Assembly: GCF_000024625.1 (NCBI RefSeq)
Contig: NC_013407.1
Location: 1 to 64,000, forward strand
Source: Methanocaldococcus vulcanius M7
GTDB lineage: Archaea; AGJL01; Methanococci; Methanococcales; Methanocaldococcaceae
Length of the DNA stretch: 64,000 nt
Direction of reading: 5' to 3'
Shown: positions 57,721 to 64,000 of the stretch, piece after piece
How positions within the stretch are numbered: the stretch's first letter is position 1
Layout: every line of letters begins with the position of its first letter
The notes under the pieces: model-generated
Databases searched by the model: none
What the model was told of the DNA's origin: nothing
The model's input: only the letters and a program-made list of their open reading frames with translations
Position numbers and translations under genes: made by a program

Positions 57721-59256
57721 TTGAGTTATAAAGAGAGGGCAATAAAAGGAATTGGCTGGAATTTTTTACTTTTAATCTTAGCAGCTCCAATTGGATATTT
57801 GGTTAGAATGCTCTATGCCAACGAAATTCCAAAGTTAGAGGTTGGTCTATTCTATGCTGTTTTGGACTTTTGTTGTATGGTTGCTATTTTTAAGGATTTG
57901 GGGCTAAGTGCTGCATTAGTGAGGTTTATTCCAAAATTTTTACATGAGAATAAGAGAAATTTAGTTAAATCAGCAATAATTAGCGTAGGGATTTTACAAA
58001 GTTCTGTTTCTTTAATTATAACAATTTTAATAGTTTTATTAGCTCCGTTTATTGCCGAATTTTATATAAATAATAAAGGGCAATTTACTGGACATCTGAG
58101 CTTAGTTATTGATGTTTTGATTATTTTGAGTATTGGATATTGGTTTCAGAGTATTATGGACGTTATCTCCAATTCTATACAAGGTTTTCAAAATCAAAAG
58201 TATTATGGAACAATAAATTTTGTTAGAATTTTTTTAATTTTGATATTATCACTCATATTTATTTACGTTTTTGGAATGCATAGTGTTTTTGCTCCAACTT
58301 ATGCTTATACATTAGTTCCAATTTTAATGATTTTTATATATGGCTACATATTTATTAAAAAGATTTTTCCAGAATTTTTTAAAGAGGAATTTTTATTTTC
58401 AAAGAAATTAATTAAGGAGTTATTTTCCTATGGGTTGCCTGTTATGATAGGCGGTGCTGGAAGTTTAGTTTTAGGGTATGTTGATGGAATTTGTTTAACT
58501 TATTTTACTGGCTTAAATGCTGTTGCTGATTATAGAAATGTTGCTATGCCGACTGTCTCTATATTAGGTTATTTTGCCTCTGCTGTTGGTGCTGTTCTAT
58601 TTCCTATGAGTTCTGAGTTGTGGGAGAAGGGCTATAAAGAGGCGTTAGGTTATGGAGTTGAGAGAATTTGTCTATATTCTTTTGTTTTAGTTCTACCAAT
58701 GGCAATATTGATGGCTTACTTTCCAGAGGTTATTATAAATTTGTTCTTTAATCCGCAATATTTATCAGCTGTTCCAGCTATAAGAATTTTAAGTTTGGGA
58801 ACAATTTTTATGACACTAAATAGGATTGGATTCACAGTTTTGAATGGTATTGGAAAGCCAAATTTTTCAACTAAGATTTTATATTTTGGAGCTACTTTTA
58901 ATTTAATATTTAATATTTTATTGATCCCCAAGTTAGGAATTGTTGGGGCGTCCATAACTACTGTTTTTGGATATTTTTTAATGTGGATTTTACAGACGTG
59001 GTATTTAAGTAAATTTTTAAATTATTCATTTTTAACTAAAAAGTGGATTTTGGTCGTTTTAGTTGGGATTTTTAGTTTGATTCCTTTGGTGTTAATGACG
59101 AAAATTATAAATAATGTTGTTTTACAATTGATTGTTGGTAGTGTTGTGTATTTTGGAATTTATTTAATTGGGATTTTAGGGTTAAGAATAATTGATTTGA
59201 AAGAAATCTATAATATAATATACAAAATAATAAATAAACTTAGGGGATTTAAATGA
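57721..59256 (+). CDS. Polysaccharide flippase (Wzx/MATE-like)
   Basis: 511 residues, about 14 membrane helices. It starts SYKERAIKGIGWNFLLLILAAPIGYLVRMLYA and has the usual PMSSELWEKG and NRIGFTVLNGIGKPNFSTK regions of the oligosaccharide exporters. It would move lipid-linked glycan across the membrane. TTG start after GGTGAATAAAG. Its stop overlaps the next start (ATGA). Confidence 0.9.
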   Translation: MSYKERAIKGIGWNFLLLILAAPIGYLVRMLYANEIPKLEVGLFYAVLDFCCMVAIFKDLGLSAALVRFIPKFLHENKRNLVKSAIISVGILQSSVSLIITILIVLLAPFIAEFYINNKGQFTGHLSLVIDVLIILSIGYWFQSIMDVISNSIQGFQNQKYYGTINFVRIFLILILSLIFIYVFGMHSVFAPTYAYTLVPILMIFIYGYIFIKKIFPEFFKEEFLFSKKLIKELFSYGLPVMIGGAGSLVLGYVDGICLTYFTGLNAVADYRNVAMPTVSILGYFASAVGAVLFPMSSELWEKGYKEALGYGVERICLYSFVLVLPMAILMAYFPEVIINLFFNPQYLSAVPAIRILSLGTIFMTLNRIGFTVLNGIGKPNFSTKILYFGATFNLIFNILLIPKLGIVGASITTVFGYFLMWILQTWYLSKFLNYSFLTKKWILVVLVGIFSLIPLVLMTKIINNVVLQLIVGSVVYFGIYLIGILGLRIIDLKEIYNIIYKIINKLRGFK

Positions 59257-61952
59257 AAAAGATTTCAGTTATTGGAACGGGTTATGTGGGTTTAATACAG
59301 GCGGTTGGTTTGGCTGAGTTTGGTTTTGATGTTGTTGGAATTGATATTGATGAATCAAAAGTTAGAGCGTTAAATAGGGGAGAGTGTCCGTTATTTGAAG
59401 AGGGCTTAGAAGAGTTATTAAAAAAGCATGTAAATAAAAAATTAACTTTTACCACTTCCTATGAACCGATAAAAGATTCAGATGTTATTTTTTTGTGTGT
59501 TGGAACTCCGCAAGATAAAGATGGAAATGCCGATTTAAGGTTTTTATTTTCAGCAGTAGAAAAAATAAAAGAAACAATTGATAAAGATGACTATAAAGTT
59601 ATTGTTATAAAATCAACTGTTCCAGTGGGGACAAATAGGAAAGTTAAAGAGCTTTTAAAGGAGTATAATGTTGATGTTGTCTCAAATCCTGAATTTTTGA
59701 GAGAGGGGATTGCTGTCTATGATTTCTTTAATCCAGAAAGGATTGTTTTAGGATTTGAAAATTTAGAGAATAAAAAGCCAATAAGGACTATGGAGGATGT
59801 TTATAAATACTTTAAAGAGAAAAATATTCCATTTGTTATAACCAATTGGGAAACAGCAGAGTTGATAAAATATGCTTCAAACGCTTTCTTAGCCACAAAA
59901 ATATCATTTGTTAATGAGTTGGCAAAGTTAGCTGATAAGGTTAAAGCTAATATAAAAACAATAAGCTATGCTATGGGATTAGATCCAAGAATTGGGAATA
60001 AGTTCTTAAATGCTGGAATTGGTTATGGAGGGAGTTGCTTCCACCCAGATGAAGTTTTATTTATAGATAGAGGTAGAGGTTTAGAATGCATAACATTCAA
60101 AGAATTATTTGAATTAGAGGATAAAGATGATATAAAGGTTCTATCCTTTGATGGAGAAAAATTATCTTTAAAAAAGCTAAAATTAGCATCAAAAAGATAT
60201 TATAACGATGATTTAATTACTTTGAGATTCAATTTAGGTAGAGAAATAAAGATAACAAAAGATCATCCAGTTGTGATTTTAGAAGATAGAAACTTAAAAG
60301 TTAAATTAGCAGAGGATGTTAAAGAAGGGGATAAGGTAATTTTACCTTATGGAAACTTTGGAGAAGAACAGGAAATAGAGATAGATATCTTAGAAGAACT
60401 CAGTAAGACAGACCTTATTGAAAAAGTTTGGATACACAATAAGGATTTGGTAATTAATGAATTTAACATTATAAAACTATACTTATCAAACAAATATCCT
60501 CATGATGTTAAAAGAAATGGAACAATAAGATCTAAGGATATACTACTAATAAAAGAAATCTTAGATAAATATGGTTCAAAAAATAGGTTATTCACTGCAA
60601 GAAGCAAATCAACAACAATTCCATATAAAATAAAAATAGATAAAGATTTTGCACGACTGATGGGTTATTATCTATCAGAAGGTTGGATATCTAAGGATTA
60701 TGGAAGAAATGGAGTCGTAAGGAAGAGAATTGGATTATGTTTTGGTATTCATGAAGAGGAATATATCAACGATGTTAAAAACATATTAAACAAATTAGGT
60801 ATAAAATACATAGAAAAAATAAAAGACGGTTCTCATTCAATCATCATCTCCTCAAAAATATTGGCTTATGTGTTTGAAAATATCTTAAACTGCGGAATTA
60901 ACTGTTATAATAAAAATATTCCTCCACAGATATTTAATTCAAAGGAAGAAATAAAATGGGAGTTCTTAAAAGGTCTTTTTAGAGGAGATGGCGGAATTGT
61001 AAGGTTAAATAATGACAAAAATCTAAATATTGAATTTGCAACTGTCAGTAAAAAAATGGCTCATTCCTTGTTGATATTACTGCAATCGTTGGGTATTGTA
61101 GCATCCGTGAAAAAATGCTATAACAACAAATCAACAACTATGGCTTATATTATAAGAATTAATGGATTAGAACAAGTCAAGAAAATCGGAGAGTTATTTG
61201 GTAGAAAATGGGAGAATTATAAAGATATCGTAGAGAACTACAAAAGAAACATAAAACCATTAGGTTATAGTAAATCAGATAACTTCGCTATATTAGAGGT
61301 TAAAGAAATTATAAAAGAGCATTATAGCGGTTATGTGTATAGCGTAGAAACAGAAAATTCTCTACTCATAACATCTTATGGAATATTAATCCATAATTGC
61401 TTCCCAAAAGATGTCAAAGCATTGATAAAACAATTTGAAAATAACAACATAGAGCCGATATTAATAAAAGCTACCGATATAGTTAATGAAGAGCAAATAA
61501 AATGGTTCTTTGAAAAGATTAAGAATTATTATGGAAATTTAAATGGAAAAACCTTTGCTGTATTGGGCTTGGCATTTAAACCAAATACTGATGATTTGAG
61601 GGAAAGTAGAGCAATAAAATTGATTGATATGCTTTTAGAGAGTGGGGCTATTGTTAAGGGCTTTGATTATGTTGAAAAGGCAAGAGAAAACACTGCTAAC
61701 ATGTATAAGTTAGATAAATCAAAAGGATTTTATGGCTACAACTTGTATGTATTGGATGATTTATATGAGACAGTTAAAGATGTGGATGGAATAATAATAA
61801 CTGTTGAATATAACAAGTTCAATGAAGAGGATTGGAAAAAGATTGGAAATTTAGTTAAAGAAAAAATCATATTTGATGGAAGAAATATCTTAGATGTTGA
61901 AAAAGTTAAAAAACTTGGATTTAAATATTATGGAGTTGGTTATGATATTTAA
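59253..61952 (+). CDS. UDP-glucose/GDP-mannose dehydrogenase family enzyme with intein
   Basis: Oxidises a nucleotide sugar to the uronic acid with NAD. N-terminal Rossmann GTGYVGLIQAVGLAEFG, SNPEFLREGIAVYDF and the active-site loop GIGYGGS / CFPKDVKAL. The intein sits exactly before the catalytic Cys. The C-terminal domain includes LGLAFKPNTDDLRESRAI. The precursor is 899 residues, mature 445. Translationally coupled to the flippase, so it belongs to the surface-glycan locus. Substrate sugar not determined. Confidence 0.95.
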   Translation: MKKISVIGTGYVGLIQAVGLAEFGFDVVGIDIDESKVRALNRGECPLFEEGLEELLKKHVNKKLTFTTSYEPIKDSDVIFLCVGTPQDKDGNADLRFLFSAVEKIKETIDKDDYKVIVIKSTVPVGTNRKVKELLKEYNVDVVSNPEFLREGIAVYDFFNPERIVLGFENLENKKPIRTMEDVYKYFKEKNIPFVITNWETAELIKYASNAFLATKISFVNELAKLADKVKANIKTISYAMGLDPRIGNKFLNAGIGYGGSCFHPDEVLFIDRGRGLECITFKELFELEDKDDIKVLSFDGEKLSLKKLKLASKRYYNDDLITLRFNLGREIKITKDHPVVILEDRNLKVKLAEDVKEGDKVILPYGNFGEEQEIEIDILEELSKTDLIEKVWIHNKDLVINEFNIIKLYLSNKYPHDVKRNGTIRSKDILLIKEILDKYGSKNRLFTARSKSTTIPYKIKIDKDFARLMGYYLSEGWISKDYGRNGVVRKRIGLCFGIHEEEYINDVKNILNKLGIKYIEKIKDGSHSIIISSKILAYVFENILNCGINCYNKNIPPQIFNSKEEIKWEFLKGLFRGDGGIVRLNNDKNLNIEFATVSKKMAHSLLILLQSLGIVASVKKCYNNKSTTMAYIIRINGLEQVKKIGELFGRKWENYKDIVENYKRNIKPLGYSKSDNFAILEVKEIIKEHYSGYVYSVETENSLLITSYGILIHNCFPKDVKALIKQFENNNIEPILIKATDIVNEEQIKWFFEKIKNYYGNLNGKTFAVLGLAFKPNTDDLRESRAIKLIDMLLESGAIVKGFDYVEKARENTANMYKLDKSKGFYGYNLYVLDDLYETVKDVDGIIITVEYNKFNEEDWKKIGNLVKEKIIFDGRNILDVEKVKKLGFKYYGVGYDI
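60036..61397 (+). mobile_element. Intein in nucleotide-sugar dehydrogenase (454 residues)
   Basis: Starts with Cys (CFHPDEVLFIDRGRG), block B ITKDHPVVIL, ends YGILIHN before the catalytic Cys. The endonuclease domain has two LAGLIDADG helices: LMGYYLSEGW and FLKGLFRGDGG, both with acidic residues, so it may be an active homing nuclease. Length equals the intein known at the same site in M. jannaschii. Confidence 0.94.
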
Positions 61953-62029
61953 CAATTTTTATTTATTTTGATTTTTAAAATTCAATAGGTATCTAACAAT
62001 TTAAACAAAAAAGATATGGGGTAAAGATT

Positions 62030-63178
62030 ATGGTATCAAAACCGCATGGAGGGAAATTAATAAAGAGATTGTTATCTGAAAGAGATAAAAAAAGAATTTT
62101 AGAAGAAAAGGAGGAATATCCAAAAGTTCGAATTAGAGAAGGGCTGGCAGTAGATTTAGAAAATATCGCTCATGGAGTTTATTCTCCTCTTGAAGGATTT
62201 TTGATCGAAGAAGAATTTCAGTCAGTTTTAAATAATATGAGATTGCTGAATGATTTACCGTGGAGTGTTCCTATTGTTTTAGATGTTAATAAAAAAGAGC
62301 TTAATTTCGGAGTGGATGATACGATTTTACTCTTTTACAAAGATATGCCAATAGCAGAAATGCATGTTGATGACATCTACAAATACGATAAAAAAGAATT
62401 TGCTCAAAAGGTTTTTAAAACAACTGATTTAAACCATCCTGGTGTTGCTAAACTTATGAATATGGGGGAATATTTAATCGGAGGAGAGATTTATCTTTTA
62501 AATGAACTACCAAATCCCTTTAAAAAATATACTTTAAGACCAACAGAAACAAGGTCTTTATTTAAAGAAAGAAAATTTGAGACCATTGTTGCATTTCAAA
62601 CAAGAAATGTCCCTCATTTGGGGCATGAGTATTTACAAAAATTTGCTTTAACTTTTGTTGATGGGCTGTTTATAAATCCAGTTCTTGGAAAGAAAAAGAA
62701 AGGTGACTATAAAGATGAAGTTATTTTAAAAGCTTATGAGACATTATTTGAACATTACTACCCAAAAGATTCAGCAGTTTTAGCAACAGTTAGGTATGAA
62801 ATGAGATACGCAGGGCCAAGAGAAGCTATTCATCACGCAATCATGAGGAAGAATTTTGGATGCACACACTTCATTGTTGGAAGAGACCATGCTGGAGTTG
62901 GGAATTATTATGGACCTTATGAGGCACAAGAAATATTCAAAAACTTCCCTGATTTGGGAATAACTCCAATGTTCTTTAAAGAATTTTTCTATTGCAGAAA
63001 ATGTAAGGGTATTGTTAATGAAAAGATCTGTCCTCATCCATTAGAAGATAGAAAATATTTCAGTGGAACAAAAATCAGGAATATGATTGTTAAGGGTGAA
63101 GTTCCTCCTGAATATTTTATGAGAAAAGAGGTCTATGAGGTTATAAAAAGTTTTGAAAATCCTTTTGTAGGTGATTAA
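62030..63178 (+). CDS. sat: ATP sulfurylase (sulfate adenylyltransferase)
   Basis: Makes adenosine 5'-phosphosulfate from ATP and sulfate. 382 residues, a usual length for single-domain Sat. Active-site motifs FQTRNVPHLGHEYLQ (QxRNxxHxGH) and FIVGRDHAGVGNYYGPYEAQ (GRDHAG) are intact. A Cys/His cluster YCRKCKGIVNEKICPH near the C-terminus can hold zinc. The next gene, a DHH phosphoesterase, starts at once. Rare in methanogens. Confidence 0.95.
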   Translation: MVSKPHGGKLIKRLLSERDKKRILEEKEEYPKVRIREGLAVDLENIAHGVYSPLEGFLIEEEFQSVLNNMRLLNDLPWSVPIVLDVNKKELNFGVDDTILLFYKDMPIAEMHVDDIYKYDKKEFAQKVFKTTDLNHPGVAKLMNMGEYLIGGEIYLLNELPNPFKKYTLRPTETRSLFKERKFETIVAFQTRNVPHLGHEYLQKFALTFVDGLFINPVLGKKKKGDYKDEVILKAYETLFEHYYPKDSAVLATVRYEMRYAGPREAIHHAIMRKNFGCTHFIVGRDHAGVGNYYGPYEAQEIFKNFPDLGITPMFFKEFFYCRKCKGIVNEKICPHPLEDRKYFSGTKIRNMIVKGEVPPEYFMRKEVYEVIKSFENPFVGD

Positions 63179-64000
63179 ATGCTAATTATTCATCACTGGG
63201 ACACTGATGGGATTGTCTCAGCAGTTTTAGCTATTAAAGCTTTAAATTTGGAGGATTTTATAAATATTACTCCACCAATTGGAGAGTTTAGATTTGATAA
63301 TAGGATTTGGAAAGAGATTGAAAAAGCAGAAAAAATTTATGTTTTGGATTTAAATCTTCCTCAGGAAGTCGAAAATATAGAGAAAGAAACAATATTTATC
63401 GATCATCACATACAAAAAAGGATTAAAAACCCTTATGTTAAGCAGATAAATCCAGTTTTAGATGGGAGAGATTTTCCTTCAGCATCTTTTGTAGTTTCAG
63501 AATACTTTTCCTTATGGAATTATTTATCAGCACTTGGAGCAGTTGGAGATATTGGAGAAAGAGCATTTAGCATTAAAAAAGTTTTAGAGCTTTTAAATGA
63601 AAAAGATATTAGCAAAGAGGAAGCTTTAAAATTAGTTCAGTTAATTGATTCCAACTACATTGTTATGGAAAGAGAGTCAGTAGAGAAATCTGTAAATGTT
63701 ATTTTAGAATTAGAACCAAAAGAACTCTTAGAATATGAAAAATGGAATAAAAACGTGGAAATGATAAATAATGCAATTGAAGATGCAATATCAAATATTA
63801 AAGTAAAAGATAACATTGCCTTTATTGAATTTGAGAGTAAATTTAACATTATCTCAAAAGTTGCAAGGAAGGTTGTCTGGGAAATGAGTTATGATGGAGC
63901 AATAGTTGTAAATAAAAACTTTAATGGAAAAGGTCAGATATACTTTAGAATTTCATCTAATTTAGTGGATAAAATAAAAATGAATGAGATCATCAACACA
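63179..64000 (+). CDS. DHH-family phosphoesterase, possible PAP phosphatase (runs off window)
   Basis: ATG at 63179, with GGTGAT just before it, overlaps nothing and directly follows the sat stop. The 274 residues seen have IIHHWDTDGIVSAVLAIKAL (motif I), KIYVLDLNL (motif II) and IFIDHHI (DHH motif III). It lacks its C-terminus. In M. thermolithotrophicus a DHH enzyme degrades 3'-phosphoadenosine 5'-phosphate in sulfate assimilation. Coupling to sat suggests the same job here. Alternatives are an oligoribonuclease or another DHH phosphodiesterase. Confidence 0.8.
   Translation, partial: MLIIHHWDTDGIVSAVLAIKALNLEDFINITPPIGEFRFDNRIWKEIEKAEKIYVLDLNLPQEVENIEKETIFIDHHIQKRIKNPYVKQINPVLDGRDFPSASFVVSEYFSLWNYLSALGAVGDIGERAFSIKKVLELLNEKDISKEEALKLVQLIDSNYIVMERESVEKSVNVILELEPKELLEYEKWNKNVEMINNAIEDAISNIKVKDNIAFIEFESKFNIISKVARKVVWEMSYDGAIVVNKNFNGKGQIYFRISSNLVDKIKMNEIINT

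Overview
The window is AT-rich chromosomal DNA from a hyperthermophilic hydrogenotrophic methanogen of the Methanocaldococcus type. The evidence is archaeal information genes (TFB, TFE, Orc1/Cdc6, Gar1), methanogen-specific genes ([Fe]-hydrogenase Hmd with HcgA, methanogenesis marker 11, MptA), GGTGA-type ribosome binding sites, frequent GTG/TTG starts, and three inteins at sites I remember as occupied in M. jannaschii (TFB, KlbA, UDP-sugar dehydrogenase). Gene order around hmd, TFB, klbA, TFE, mptA and orc1 resembles what I remember of M. jannaschii.

Layout. 1-640 is the trailer end of a CRISPR array. 0.7-10.6 kb holds a complete type I-D CRISPR-Cas system: cas2; a minus-strand operon cas10d-csc2-csc1-cas3'-cas4-cas1; a CARF-HTH regulator; and cas6. 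Cas10d carries the HD nuclease and appears to contain an internally translated Cas11d small subunit. 10.9-20 kb holds housekeeping genes (aspartokinase, BirA, TrpC, SepF, a GTPase, marker 11, ArgH) and a beta-propeller surface protein. 20-26.6 kb is the [Fe]-hydrogenase region, littered with broken genes and a solitary copy of a TnpB-type guide-RNA end inside a dead ATPase gene. 27.5-34.5 kb holds gar1, an intein-split tfb and a secretion/pilus ATPase (KlbA, with mini-intein) plus two membrane platform proteins. 34.6-39 kb is an HD protein, TFE, an ATP-grasp protein, MptA and a divergent Orc1/Cdc6.

39-42.5 kb looks like a replication-origin locus. Two AT-rich gene-poor stretches contain three copies of a 32-bp box with paired TCGAAA cores. 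Around them sit Orc1/Cdc6, a small HTH protein with a SWIM-like Cys/His motif, and an AAA-like protein whose P-loop is degenerate. 42.6-46 kb has an M48 protease and a cobalamin-binding radical SAM protein. 46-49 kb is a ruined restriction-modification locus interrupted by an IS200/IS605 element with broken tnpA, intact tnpB and a visible omega-RNA-like 3' end.

49-54.4 kb holds sulfur-transfer genes, a PUA/PAPS-reductase-family protein, DUF555 and argB. 54.4-62 kb is a surface-glycan locus with a bacterial-style heptose nucleotide pathway (gmhA, hldE-type nucleotidyltransferase and kinase, gmhB), a flippase and an intein-containing nucleotide-sugar dehydrogenase. The window ends with ATP sulfurylase followed directly by a DHH phosphoesterase, a pair that suggests sulfate assimilation, which is unusual for a methanogen.

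The strongest candidates for new biology are: the origin locus with its paralogous inactive AAA protein; the internal Cas11d start; the covarying solitary omega-RNA; a family of two-hairpin palindromic modules, one inserted in frame into gmhB; the duplicated cas4 tail; and the sat-DHH pair.
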